Below the pieces are notes generated by a model, which saw only the letters and a program-made list of their open reading frames with translations, searched no databases and was not told the DNA's origin. Below, piece after piece: positions 25,501 to 38,013 of a DNA stretch of 64,000 bases (positions are counted from its first letter, which is position 1; each line of letters begins with the position of its first letter). The translations under genes were made by a program, and so were the position numbers. Location: the NCBI GenBank assembly GCA_000469685.2, contig LS997565.1, forward strand, positions 31,528,645 to 31,592,644. The letters run 5' to 3'. This DNA comes from Haemonchus contortus (Eukaryota > Nematoda > Chromadorea > Rhabditida > Trichostrongylidae).

Positions 25501-25524
25501 CAAATACTTTATCACTATCCTTCA

Positions 25525-25655
25525 GCAAGTCTGATACTAATTAATCGACCGCGAAATGATAGAAGGCTTGGTGACCTGGGCAGATATCGATCTGGGATTT
25601 ATTACCGGACCATGCGTGGTAATGTGACAGTAGCCACTACGCTGCCTCCGTTTTA
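25525..25655 (-). repeat. tRNA-derived SINE, head fragment
   Basis: On the minus strand this reads GGAGGCAGCGTAGTGGCTAC, then a decayed B-box region, then ATCGATATCTGCCCAGGTCA and the start of the body. It lies tail-to-tail with the copy at 25237-25500. Confidence 0.6.
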
Positions 25656-25659
25656 TATT

Positions 25660-26790
25660 GGCTACATACAAATTCGAACTTCACTACGTTTCTCAATTTC
25701 TTCACTACGTTACGTTTCGCTGTGGGATTCGTTCTTGTTTCGCGTGGGCGAGTCCCAAGGCGATTATTCAAAACTGAAAAACCCTAAACTTTTCCGAGTC
25801 CCATATGCTGGTCGTCGTTTTGTTCGTGTTTGAAATCGCTATGCATGAAGTGCTTGTTGGCCATCTGATTCCTACTTTATTTTTATAGAGTTGTCATGTT
25901 TTCTACCGAAAACAATTTCGTGCCATTTCACGGGTTAAGTGTCCTGTTTTGCGTCTTGACAACCGTCATAAAGCGCAAGCAGTTGGCGGAGTTCACAGTG
26001 AACTGAGACGTTCTACCTCGACAGGCGAAAAATGTTCACTCCCCTTCCCTCGTCATTCACGTGAAGAGGTGGTCGTGAAATCACAGTTCCTTTCTGAATC
26101 CGATGTTCAAATTCACTTTTATAATTACCTACTATGAAGGCTAACAAATACCTTGTAGAATAATAACGAACAGTTCCGATATCCTTCTTTATACTTTGTA
26201 TTTCTTCTATACGAGACACGTCTGAAGCACTGCACTGAGGTTTTCTGTTTGCACTCTGATTACTTGTATTTTTCAACTGACAGAGAAAAATTGAAACCAT
26301 CTTCACCCTGCCGCAGAAATTTAGCTGCGATGTCACTCGTGCAATTGTTTGTGCTCCAGAATTTTTTCTTTGATATCCACTGTCCAATTCTCTCTTCATG
26401 GACAGATTTCCTTCCTACGCACAGTCTAATGCTCCAGCATATTTCTACGCGTTCCCCTTTCTCTCTCATTCTTAGTCCTAATGTTTTCTCTTTTGCCTTT
26501 CGAATCGTATTTGTTTATGAAGATTTCCGATTTACCGTCTACCATTGATACAGATCAGTTCTATTCCTCAAACCTTTCCGAGTTCGAGGTATTAGACTAT
26601 CTGAAGTCTGCATACTCTGTCGTGTTCTGTCGTCGCTTGATAAATCCTCTCTTGTTCATTTGCCTTTTGTACTGATGCTAAGTAGTTATTTCTCGCATTC
26701 GTATGTGTTGTTGTCGTTGTCCGAGAACCAGTTTTCGATGAGTCGCCTAGTATTGAATGACTTGTATAGTTTCTCCAATTGTTCGATTGA
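25660..26790. other. upstream region of the egal-1-like gene
   Basis: No coding exon recognised. The stretch should hold the promoter and outron of the gene starting at 26809, but no TATA box or initiator could be assigned with confidence. Confidence 0.4.
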
Positions 26791-26808
26791 TTATTCAGGT
26801 AAGCCAAA
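26791..26808 (+). promoter_or_regulatory. probable spliced-leader acceptor and 5' UTR
   Basis: The sequence TTATTCAG ends at 26798, followed by a 10-base leader (GTAAGCCAAA) and the ATG at 26809. A strong 3' splice site this close to a start codon, with no coding exon upstream, is the arrangement expected of nematode trans-splicing. Transcript 5' ends would confirm it. Confidence 0.55.
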
Positions 26809-29800
26809 ATGGAGGAAGCGAAGAACATGGCGTTGCTGTTCTTCATGGATCATCTGATGCAGAAGAATGGCCGGCGAACGATTCACGATTTGAGCTGTCA
26901 GTTCGGTGCTCGCGGGTTGGTACATACTGGAAATTAGTGGATATGATGAGAAATTTACCCTCAGATCTTCAAAGACCAGTGTGATGTAGCCCCACAGCAA
27001 ATAACTCCACCATGTGTCTTCTTAAAGCCCTGGGACTAAAGTAAGTAGTAAGTAGAACCTTACCCTGGGACTAAAAACAGGTTCTAGAAGAATAGACGTA
27101 GTCTATATTTTAAAACTAGAAACCCAATGAAATGTAGTTATTTCCTGTAGGTGTTCAATAGGCGAGTCAGCTGTTAACTGCGCATTACTTTTCAGAGAAT
27201 GGGAATGGGAGAATGGGATTCAATGAGACAACTGATTCCTTGTCATGGGTTTTCAGTGTCATCGCTGTTGCAGGGTTGCAAGACAGCTCGAACCCCTGTG
27301 TCCCTCAGTGTGAGCGTGACTTCTCGCAGCAAAGCTGGGAGGTATTGGCTTAGACATCCTACAACAGCTTCCCGCATCACAACTTCCAGCTATGCCCTCC
27401 AATTTGTAGTCCTTGGCGAGCACCAGCTATCTTCACAGTTCACATTTATATAAACCTCAACCCGAAATGACCGCCTCATTGAGTACGTTGCCCACAAAGA
27501 GATTACAATATTCCTGATGGCTCTGATGTATCACGAAAACCCTAGTTGCTCATGAGTGTATGAGGGAGTCGGAATCTGTTGGGTTTTTGCGTAGAGGAAG
27601 GAACTAGTCCTTTTATTTTGTGGGATCAACGAAATTGTTATTTTCCAGTTTCTCAGAAGAGATGCGAAATGCGGTTGGCACCACACAAGAGGGCCTTACC
27701 GAGTTTCTTCAGCAGCACCCATCCCTCTTTACTCTAGAGGGAGATCAGGTAATGATTATTATCTGATTGTTTCTTCTTGGCATCACGTTAAGATTTACGA
27801 AAACGCGGATATGTAGGGAATCTAGGTGTTTCTGGAAATACGATTTTTCTATGTTGAATAGGGTGGGTTAGTCAGAGCATTGATCCACCTGGAAACATTC
27901 GGATAGCCGGTTGAGGCCTAAATCAGTAAAATCTTACAAGTCTCTCGCCTCTTAGTGGTGAGTAGACTACCTAAAAACCTGAGTCTTTGGTTGTTAGTCC
28001 GCTCACAGCATGATGACGCAGCAGGAGGGAATCTGCTAAGCCTTCAGATGGCGCAGGTAATTTATGTGCAACTTCTTGTATACGGCTTGACTATTGGCAT
28101 GGGACGCTTTCGGTTAGAATGGCAGTCATTATTCACTTATTCACAAACCTCTCAGTAGCGAACGAGGTCGTTCCTGGGTTGATTTAGGGCTAGAATCTAA
28201 GAATAGACCGACCGCCTGTGAAGTGTCTCGGGTGACAGGTGACAAGGGCTGGTTAGGCAAGAAAAAAAGGAAAGCAAGGAGAGGCTCCACGCTATCCCTC
28301 TTCACTTCAAGATAATCAGTTGAAGGGCGTGTCACAGCCCTCTCGTTCATGTATAGACTTTTTTAGTAATGAACATTCTCCGGAGATTATAACATTTTTG
28401 TGTCTTGAATACTGGTGGAGTTTTCTCTTCGAAAGTCAAAAATTCTTTATTTAGGTGATTCTGAATGGCTTTGGCGACATCACCGCGAAAAATAATCCAC
28501 TTTTACAATCGGCATCAAGAAATCGGGACTACGAGAAAGAAGCCGTGGAGTTTTTCGTGATGAAGCTTACGAAGTTTGGACCCGAGCTGCAGGTAATGTA
28601 CATGTCCTGTGATGCTTTCGCTATAGGTTTATCTCTCTCTCTCCCCCCCCCCCCCTTCTCCAGTTATAGGGTTATCTCCTGGTTTATCTCAATTGAAGTG
28701 GAACGGAGGTTTATATATATGGCTGCCCGCTCCATTCAAATTGAAAAAGCGACCATTTGCTTCGAGACGCCTTCCTTGATGCATAGATTTTGAGCAAAAG
28801 ACCTCTGAAGTGTTATTCAGGTACTGGAAAGGGCAATATATAAGTGGTACCATAGTAGCCGAAAACAACTCACAAAACAGAGTAGTTGGGTATGAAATTT
28901 GGCATCACCGCCTTTCACGCCACTACTACTGCGAATCGCACTGACTTCATGTACCAACATAGGGTCGAAGGGTAATGGTGTTATTGGAGAATATAACATC
29001 ATCGGCAGAGGCAACAAGAGTGCTCCCAGAAACACCGAAAAATAACGTATTATTTGAAGTAGTCCTCCCGAGTTGTAGGCGAATGGGACCACCAGAGCGG
29101 TGCTTGGACGAGATTTCAATCGAGCCAATGTCAACCAGCTGATCCATTTCTTACGAAGGTGCTACACTTTGGACTGCGCTGCCTCGAAACCGCTTTTTCA
29201 ACCCCCATTGCACCATACCTCCGCTGAAGAGATAGCGTTACATACAACTTGTCTTCTCAAGGGCCGGAGATTTCTTCTATCGGGAAATATCAAATCTGTG
29301 GACTGTATTTCCTATGAGACGTAGTAACATATTGTAACCGATACAGTGGAATGGGCCCTATCGGGATAATTGGGTTATAGCATCAGATAGGATGTGATAT
29401 TAACAACTATATTCTTTTCTGGGGTACCAATTGTTCGCCTTCTTCTCGTACAACGCTAGCAAGAGTCAGCTTCAGAACAAGAGACCGTTTCAGTTACTGT
29501 AGGCGATTCGCTTTCATTTGCTTTCCTTGGGGGATATTCAAGCAAAAACGTATTCAATTTCGAGCAAATTTCCTTTTGATATCTGTGTCTAAAGACAAAA
29601 GTTCTCGTTCTACCATCAGGTCTACTACAACCAATTAAATTAATCAACTAATACTGACGTTAACAAAAAATGATTTATTCGGTACAGATAAAAGTATAAC
29701 CAGATCAAAAACACAACCTAATGAGCCTTAGAAGGATTTTATCCTCATCTATCTGACGCAGATTGATCGTTTGGGCGTCCTTATCCCCTTCCTTGAACCT

Positions 29801-32800
29801 TTTTTCTGGAAATTGAGGTGAATGCTTCGATTGTGAAACTTGTCGGAATTTCATTCTTGGCTTGTGTAAGACGTTTTACATGAAAAAAGAACTCCAGAGG
29901 TTTTTACACGGCCACCCTTTAGAACCCACGAAGGCTACGGCTCCATAAATTAGTTTGAGGTTACTTCGGTGAACTAAACTAGTTTCCGAATACAGAATGA
30001 GCGCGATAAGCATTTAACCGAACTCAAAAACCCATAAAAGCGCCATTATTTTGGATTGTGGAAGTTTATCGCCCAATTTTTTTCAGATCAAATCGTTGTT
30101 GGGGCATCGTTCACAGGCTGCTCCGGAGGTCCGACTGGTCTCTGGCCGTCATTTGAAAGAGTTCTGTGAGTTCTTGCAGTCGCAAACCGAATACTTCGTC
30201 GTAGAGGGCGATCGCGTACGTCTGAAGGTCAGTGCTTGCATCTGCTATTTAATTTTTCTTCTATGTGAAGCGTTTGCGTCCTTAAAAGTGATGAGATTGA
30301 ACCCTCAGCAAGCTGTTGTGTCATTTTAGTTGGATGTAGGGTTCCAAAGAATCGTTACAGTTACAAGGACTAGATTTCCTACTGTTTCCCAATAAAAGGC
30401 TTTATCAAACTCGTCACTCCTTATCATTTAGCCATTCAACATAGAAACCTCTTCCTATTATTGTAGATTTGATAGTGAGCGTGATTCAGAATATGCCTGA
30501 ACCAGACGACAATGCTATTGAATTGGACGACGAAGGCAAACCACTGGCAGGGGTGAAAGCGAAGCAAGCAGCCGTGGAATACTTAAAGAGTGTTCTCGAA
30601 CAGGTATGATGATGCTTTTGTTGTTTTTGTTAAAGAATTTGTTTTTTTTTTTGGTAAAGAAAAAGCTTTTGGAACAGTATCCGAAGGTGGAGTTCCTATC
30701 AGTGAAAATAGTAGAGCGAAAACACTTCAAATATTTAGGAAGCTGTTTTTTGCATTTTAGTTGAACCTCTGAGAGATAACCTTTTCTCGAAAACATAAAT
30801 TAGTCAATTGGAGCATAAAAATTCTGAGCAGAACCTATCATCGGTGTTCGAAAGTTTTACCAAATTGAAGTTTCTGTATATCAGTTGGATGGGGAATAAT
30901 TCATTGCATCGCTGGAACAAAGAAATTGGTTGAATCAGGGATCGTCACCCACATTATGCCCGAATGTTAGATAAGTCGGACAGTTATTGAGAGCCGCTTC
31001 AGTAACAATGACTAGATATTGTTTTCAATCAAACCCAGGCAATGCTAATCCCTCCTATTCAGAACGAAGATCAGCCGATCCCTCTGGACGTGTTTTATCA
31101 ACGATTTTGTCAGCGATTTTCACATTCTATTCGTCAAGACGTTGCAACAAATCCAAAAGAGCTGCTGCAATTTCTTAAACTCAACCGCGGATTGTTCTTC
31201 ATTAGAAGTAACAAGGTACTTCAAGGGGTATACACTATCTATAAACGTATAGAGTTGTACAAAAAGATTTTCAGGTAACCCTAGTTAAGAATCGTCCATC
31301 AGAGGATGGAAGTGAGAATGGCTCGGATGAAGGTGATCTGGAAAGTAACAACAACAGCGTGTTCCCTCTGGACCAAAATGCTCTGGCGCGTATTCACTTT
31401 GTGAAAGCCTTGAAACCTGCTCAGGTAAGACGATCGGTTAAGGATCTGTTGCGTCTACTTTACCACATGACTCTTTTGATAGGACCCGGATTACTTGATT
31501 ATTGTTGCATACAAACCGTGGTATACCCTCGTCGACGAACGTGACCGCCTTATAAGGTCCAGGGGCAAAATGTGCTGCGCAGAGTCCTGTCTTGAGCCAC
31601 TTGGTGAAAACGAGATGATCACGAGGTGGATGGAGAAGTGATCGGTAGCGCTTGAAACGGCCGCAACATAGTTTCCAAAGTCGAATATATAAGGCCTCGG
31701 TTGATAAGAGACGATCCCTAATTGATGTCAGCAAGCCTCGATAGTTCGGCAGAAAGAAATTCGTGTAAATAGGTCGATCCAAATTAGGATGTTGTAACAG
31801 CTCTATGAAAATCCGTTAATTTTTTGTATTTTCAGGAGCTTGTAGAGCGGCTGTTACAAGATATCCACAATCAGGAACGTAAAGTCGTTGGACTCGACTT
31901 CAAGACAGTCACTGTGGGCATCGATGGCGAGCTGTTCCTTTCCCTATGTTGGTATTTGGGACCTTTTTCATAATATTCAAATTGACTTCTACTTTAATAT
32001 GATGTTGCCAAGGAAAGCGGATAGTTTTTTTTCAAGAAGGGTGCTAATTTACAAATTATAGCTTTACAGTATCCCGAGTAAAGCTACTTATTAGGTGAGA
32101 AAATCCTAACGGAGTCATTATGGATAATCGTCCAGTCCCTATGAATCAGAACTTTCACCACTTGCAATTTGAACGTCATGAGTAAAGATCACGAGGAATA
32201 CTATTTCGTAGAAGCTTAGGTAAAAGCTGCTACTGAATTCCGAGAACCAACTTCAAACTTCCCATCTACTCTGAACAGTCACTCTGACTCACGCGACTCC
32301 TAAGGCTCTTGACTCGGCATCTTTTCCTCAGCAATCTCAATAAGATGAACCCATAGATGCTTGTTTGCACTTCGCCTCAATAAACCTGCAGCGACTGACA
32401 AAAGCGGAAAAGCCGTCCCTCGAAGAGTTCAATCCTCTCTTGAGTTGGATATTACAGGTTCCTGTAGTTTTGGGTTCATTGAGAACTTCGAATGCTGTGT
32501 GTGAAAGTTTTGGAATCGTGGGAACTTTTGGAGCTGGCATGAGACTGAAACTGTAGGGATCGGAGATACATCCTGATAGTATGGTAGGAAACCTGGGCAA
32601 AAATTCTTATCGGGCAATGTCATATTCCCGTTTCTTTTATATTGGAACCTTAAATGGTTGTTCAGGTGTGGTCGCAACCCAGTCGCAAATTGGTGTATTC
32701 GATCTCGCCTCAAGCGATGTAATCATCATGGAAAGTGGTCTCAGGGATATTCTCGAAAGCGACAAAATCACAAAGGTACGGCTTAGCTATGATGTGTATT

Positions 32801-34788
32801 GTTTTTTTTTGTATTTGTGTTTCTTACTGGTTGTGATGGTGAAGTTCATGCAAGAATGGCCAGAACTGATCAGTCACGTTTCATAGATGGTCTAGCTTGC
32901 CTATCTATGGCTCCTTGATTTTTTAATAATTCTATAAAACTCAGAATGTTAACCCCGGTGTACTGAATAAGCAACATTGAAGAGGAATTTAGGTGATTCA
33001 CGACGCCAGACGTGTCGGATCTCTCCTTGCACACAAGTACGCTGTACATATGGTTAATGTCTTTGATACCCAAGTGAGTCTCACTGAAACATTCCCCCGA
33101 AATTGGTCGACGACAACCTTGATATTCCTATGTCAGGTAGCGCATTCCGTCCTGCAGCACGAAAAATTCGGCAAACCGCTCCATGATCTTCGTTCCATAT
33201 CCTTTGTCAACCTCCAGCGAGTATATTATCCACAGTCAATAATGCTCAGTGATGTTACGCCACGGAAACTCAGTCAATCACCCAAGTAAGTTGGCTTTTA
33301 TACCAATAATTAGATAGGCTACCCAGCCAGAAAGTGCTTACATAACTTGCCTAACGTATCTATTAACTACGTCTGCTACTTCATTAGGAAAGTTGTTCAC
33401 TACGCTGCTTTATTCCACATTTCTCAGAGGGTCATTGGAGAAAAAAACAATTTTTCGATTTGGGTTACTTCAAATGCTGGTTATTCCTCTTATATCGGTG
33501 AATGTTAAAAGTGCGAAATGCTTGAACAATTATGTCATTCCCTTTTTATGTAAAAAAGAATCGACATTTCTGATCACAACACATTTATGGAGGAAGCCCT
33601 GGGAGTGACTGAGTCAGTCAATCTTCAATACCTGAGCGACAACGGGATAAAGGCCTTGGGCAATAATCAATAACATCTAGAAGATGCACCCCTGATTAGA
33701 CTTTCATTCGAATAATGACGTTCTGACTAGGCATGTGGCTATGGAATGACTTGGGGTTGCCATCCAATGTACGGCAAAGCTTTTTATTTTTCCAGACAAG
33801 TCTATTAATAATTAATCGACCTCAGAGGGATAGGAAGCTTAGCTTGCTGGGATTCGATCCTCGGATCGTGTGATACTCCAAATCTTTATAACGTATGCCC
33901 ACTGTCATTAAAACTCCTTTCGTGAACAAATGTCTTCCTTCTGACTTGTGACTACTGACTATTTTCCTTTCTTCAGTTAAACTCAAAAGCAACTCTTCGA
34001 ACTTGAGCAACATGTTTAGTCGCCCCAATTCTTGACTGATTTTGCTGACAATCGAATCATCACGTGTTGCTATTCGACACCGTCAACCATCGGGAAAGCT
34101 TCACTGATCGGGAAAACTCTACTAACCTGTCTTCTTTGACAGTTCCCGCTTAATAAGTTTCGCGAAATTCGCGAAAAAGGATTGCAACCACGAGTTGAAG
34201 TGAATTTCACTCTCTTCATCTTCCGCGGAGAATCTACTTACCTCTCGAAAATTGTAAAGTCCTACAGAATGCTTTACAGCAGTTTTTTTTCAAGCGAAGT
34301 TGCTCGAGCAGAATTTCACCTGATGGAAACCGCAAAAACTTGATTTCAGCTGGGGAATACGTCCGATGAGCGACGAGCTATTGTTGTCATCTGTCGAAGA
34401 AGCACACTGTCTATTATCCGCACTTCACCAGACACTCTCAAATCTCATTCCCGTTCATTTACGGGGACTTTTCGAAGACAAGTGCATTGAGGTAATGCCA
34501 GAAATCATCCAGAGATAAGAAATGTCTTTCATTACAAATAGTTTGCAGGTACTATTAGCCAGTCCTACTCGTCCGCCACCCCTCTCATTCAATCCCGGAA
34601 GTCCCTATCGCATTTCTACACGTGGTGGCGGTCGTGCTCAAGCCGTTTCATATTCACAGTCCGGATACGGAGATCGCTCAGCTCCTGTAGCATACGTTCC
34701 TCCAAACTCAGCTCGTCGTATGGCCGACGCGTGTACGCAGACTTTCTCAACGGGCGACATTCAAGTGCTCAACGTTTTTTACGAGTGA
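26809..34788 (+). CDS. egal-1: Egalitarian/EGAL-1-like protein, Exd1-type exonuclease fold, 13 exons
   Basis: Exons: 26809-26915, 27649-27748, 28455-28592, 30087-30227, 30490-30603, 31039-31215, 31275-31424, 31836-31947, 32666-32775, 32993-33073, 33137-33285, 34350-34491, 34549-34788. They join in frame to 586 residues. Residues 1-260 hold three similar helix-rich modules, each ending in an FL…LF….D.V.L pattern. Residues about 325-500 are a DEDD-type 3'-5' exonuclease fold: GLDFKT (motif I, Glu replaced by Lys332), VIHDARRV (motif II, Asp387 kept), and SSVEEAH (motif III, Tyr to Ser473, Asp to Glu477). The C-terminal tail is low complexity and carries TQT at 570-572, an LC8-type motif. Egalitarian homologues act with Bicaudal-D as dynein adaptors in RNA or nuclear transport; this role is inferred by family. 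The exon 1 and exon 8 donors are both GTTGGT, weaker than consensus, and the exon 5 acceptor is the least certain. Confidence 0.87.
33795..33885 (-). repeat. tRNA-derived SINE fragment in intron 11 of the egal-1-like gene
   Basis: On the minus strand a GGATCGAATCCCAGC stretch (degenerate B-box) is followed by the body start and the TCGATTAATTATTAATAGAC end seen in truncated form elsewhere. It lies wholly inside the 33286-34349 intron. Confidence 0.55.
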
Positions 34789-35870
34789 TATTGTTGTAGT
34801 CCGATGTCAGTTCGTGCTCCAAAAACCCCTTTTTTTACAATCCTAGTTCCACTTGCATTCAATTATGATCATGAACATGCAAAATTTCAAGGGCTGTTCA
34901 ACTAGCTAATTCATTTTTTTTGGGAATGGCCACTAACTCCTTGCTAAAAATGGGTTCGCTTGGAAATTCGAGAAATTTTTCAAATATGATTCACGGCCAT
35001 CATTCAGTTATTGGTAGTATAGTTATATTTGTTGAGAATTCGGTAAATTCAGTAAAATGCATGAAAGAATTTTGGAAGTTAACCTACATTGTTTTGTTGT
35101 TTTTGATTTCATCGCGTATGTAGCTTCATTCTGTCAAAGAAACCAAAAATGGCTCAGTTCAGTGCAAAGTCTATGCTTCTCTTCCTGTTGTAATACTGAT
35201 CCCATCGTTCTTCTACTGTACAGAGATGGGAGAGCTTCAACATTGTGATTTTTTCGGCCTTATAAAAATCATTTATTGTGTTTGCATTATTGTTCAAAGC
35301 GAATCAATTCTATAGTAGCTGTTGTAGTGAAGGTCATGAGCAGACTTTGATCTAGATCGAATCGCTGATATGGTAAAGGGACCTAGTCGAAGGCACAGTT
35401 CAGGATTACTTTGTGTTATCCTATTTGAGTTGAGAGGGAAGTGTTGGTGAAGGATGAAGGATACAAGTGAAGAGTGCGTCGGTGGCGAAGAAAATGAAAA
35501 AAAAAATTGGGTAGTTCGTGAAACATAAGGCTTCACATCATAGCAGAAATGATGAAGATGAAAGAAATTGTATTCGGACGAGATTTTACTTGGTGCAACT
35601 GCTCAAAAGCCAGCTCCGATCAAAGACGCCCAAAACTGCCTTCTACTGCCGCCTTGGATCATTATCAGTCGTTCGAAGTTTCAAAAGGGATGCCCCTTGT
35701 GTGTGGGGCAACCTCTACAATGTTGCCAGAACTCTCATCTTATGGTCAAGGCACCCAAATGGTGAACATTTGAATTCTTATTGCACCTACATAGGCTTTT
35801 TTTTTAATCCAAGGCTCCACATACGGCATGTTTGGATGCCACAGATTCTTTGTACGAGGGTCACCTCGAG
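34789..35870. other. 3' flank of the egal-1-like gene
   Basis: No canonical AATAAA was found in the first 500 bases after the stop. Open frames at 35518-35898 (+) overlap each other in all three frames and have no recognisable domain, so they were not called. Confidence 0.4.
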
Positions 35871-35872
35871 AA

Positions 35873-35899
35873 AATTTTTTTGTGAACTGTGCCTTTAAC
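35873..35899 (+). repeat. short dispersed repeat core
   Basis: Shares its core (TTTTTTTGTGAACTGTGCC then TTTAA) with 1173-1199 (+) and 490-516 (-). Confidence 0.5.
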
Positions 35900-35904
35900 A
35901 AATC

Positions 35905-36075
35905 CAACATTGCAAAAGTGTCAAGAATCCACCGTTAACACGAAGGATGTAGCGGATCCTGCGGCTTTGGCCTTCTAATGTGTTAAATCAGCTTCTTTCA
36001 ACTGTTATCACCTTCTTTCACCCATCATCAGCGTTCTCATCCTGCGGGGACAGGAGTTCTGAATCTGCTGTCGCA
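35905..36075 (+). repeat. unit of 140-bp repeat; paralogue of the LTR-element target site
   Basis: AGCGGATCCTGCGGCTTTGG, CCTTCTAATGTGTTAAATCA, CAACTGTTATCACC and then ATCATCAGCGTTCTCATCCTG follow the same order as the sequence split by the LTR element at 45.4-45.5 kb and 53.89-53.92 kb. This copy is uninterrupted, so it represents an unoccupied paralogous site. Confidence 0.75.
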
Positions 36076-36079
36076 TGCC

Positions 36080-37610
36080 AAGATTGACTGATCTGACAAT
36101 AAGAAGTTTGTAAAGGTTTCAGCAAGGTTTGTATGAAGCTAAAAGTTCAACTACGTTCAGAATTAGAGACAAATAGTAAAGGCAGATGCTGCAGAGATTA
36201 GCTGTCTGCCAAAACTCTTCATGAAAGCATATTTATGTTACGAATGCCAGCATACTTATGGTATGGATATCGGGTCATACAGTGTAGTGGTTGCGACATT
36301 GCTACAATCATTGCTCGGTTAAACCAAGGTTTTCCATCCAGTAAACGAGAGCCACAACTAAGCAATTGCATACATTGATGATCTGCAGAATCGTCACCTA
36401 AAAGTCCAGCACGACTCATGGCGAGAAACTGACTGAATGACAATTGTTATAAAACCTCTTTTCTATAGTGTTATCAGGTTCTCTGTGATTGGGCTTCATA
36501 AATTACGATAGGGTCAGAAGAAATCTGAAGAGAAATAAATTCTGAAGACTGAAAAAGACTGCTTTCACTCTAACTCTCGCCCACACTCTTCATCTGCACC
36601 GATCCTTGTACCCAAACGTAGTATTGAACAAGGTTTCTCCACGCTTTTTCTCTCCGTCTCCGATAACAATTGCGTCTCAAGGAAACCCTGCAGCCGCAGG
36701 TAATACCAGCGCTCATAAGGTGGTAATAGAGTGTCATAGACATTTTGAACTGCCCGAATGCACATTTTCGATTTTCTTCGTGATGACTCATTCGGCATTC
36801 GGATGCAGTCAGTTTATGTACATCATCAGAATGCATCTATGGCACTATCTGCGCAAATAACTATTGCCTCCAGCCAAAGAAGAAGAGGATGATATCAAAA
36901 GTAGTCATCTGTCCTGAGTACAAAACGTTTGAGGTGCACGAAAAGATAGCCAAACGTATGGTAGGTGGTGAATTTGGTCACTTGGACAATTGTTAGTTGT
37001 AGAGGTTGTTCGACATCCAGAGAAAAATGTTTCATTCATCTAGATGACAATCGAAGTTTGATGGGTGGATTGCATATGAAGCAAATCGAATATCGGACCT
37101 TCTCTGACTCTACGGACATCCAGAGAGAAATTACGTTTTTACAACACGATACAGGATATTCTTTTCCATGGTCATGCTCTGAATATTTCTTAACACCATG
37201 TATGACGAGAGAGTTCCATGCCAATGCCACACCTATGAGTTCTTAAATATCAATGTTTTTATTAATGGAACTCCTCACCTGTATTCTCCCAACAAAATGC
37301 TAGCCTCCATTGAGAGTATGCGAGAAAGGTTTAACAAAAGTGGGTGGCTTCGCTGTTCGAAAGATGCTCAGAACAGCGCGGCGAAGATCCGGGGAGAGCA
37401 GCAAAAGAAAAAGCGGGGGCACGCTGATGGTGCAGTCGTTTATCCAGGACACCTAAAAGTTTTCAAAGTAACGAAAAATAGTGCGAGTTTGTTCTTATTC
37501 CAATAACATTATCATGACCTAAGCACGGAAAAATTAGTGAGATGAAAACTCCCTCACTATTCTATAATGAAGGAAATAGGATGAAGTCTCTGGGCGTCAA
37601 TCAATTTTGT
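36080..37610. other. intergenic DNA, no gene recognised
   Basis: Overlapping frames at 36565-36860 on both strands and 36965-37506 (+) lack motifs and splice consistency. Confidence 0.4.
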
Positions 37611-37616
37611 TCTCCC

Positions 37617-37695
37617 ACCCAGGCGGATATTGATCCGAGATCTGAGCCCGTGACCATGCGTGTGCGATCGGGTGGCACCTCCGCCCCACTACTTT
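37617..37695 (-). repeat. tRNA-derived SINE, head fragment
   Basis: On the minus strand this starts GGGGCGGAGGTGCCACCCG and includes a CGGGCTCAGATCTCGGATCA stretch in place of the B-box, then ATATCCGCCTGGGTG. The body is absent. Confidence 0.55.
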
Positions 37696-37827
37696 TCTAT
37701 ACAATTCTGGAAGCGAATGATTCGCAGCGGGTTTGTTAGCCTCGCGTAAGTAGGTGCTTTACCTCGCAGCAATTTTTTCTTCGACCGCTAAGGTTTGCAT
37801 TAGGGAAAAGAACGTGAGAGCAAAGGG

Positions 37828-38000
37828 GGTCTCGGTAGTGTAAGGGATAAGAGCTTGGTGCCCGGTTAGCACAAGTGGTTTGAGTCGTAGCGAGCAGTGT
37901 CTTGAAAGTGTGGGAAAGAATAATCACGTTGTTCGGAAAGCACAAGTACAGGTTGGAGTCCCGCCTGAGGCCGAAGTTAACTCACCATCCTTTTAAGACA
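37828..38000 (+). repeat. second tRNA-like repeat family
   Basis: GTCTCGGTAGTGTAAGGGAT is followed by CGGAAAGCACAAGTACAGG and a B-box-like GGTTGGAGTCCCGCC near 37951, then GAGGCCGAAGTTAACTCACC. The 3' half matches 57275-57375, where CGGAAAGCGTAAGTACTGG and GGTTGGAGT recur just upstream of the LINE. This looks like a tRNA-derived repeat distinct from the main SINE family. Confidence 0.45.
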
Positions 38001-38013
38001 AGATTACTGATCC

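Noticed and set aside
28637..28665. CT and C homopolymer run as a functional site
   Set aside because: Simple-sequence run in an intron; no reason to assign function.
32365..32556. Extra exon of the egal-1-like gene in intron 8
   Set aside because: The frame does not fit the phases of exons 8 and 9, and the duplicate copy has diverged here like intron sequence.
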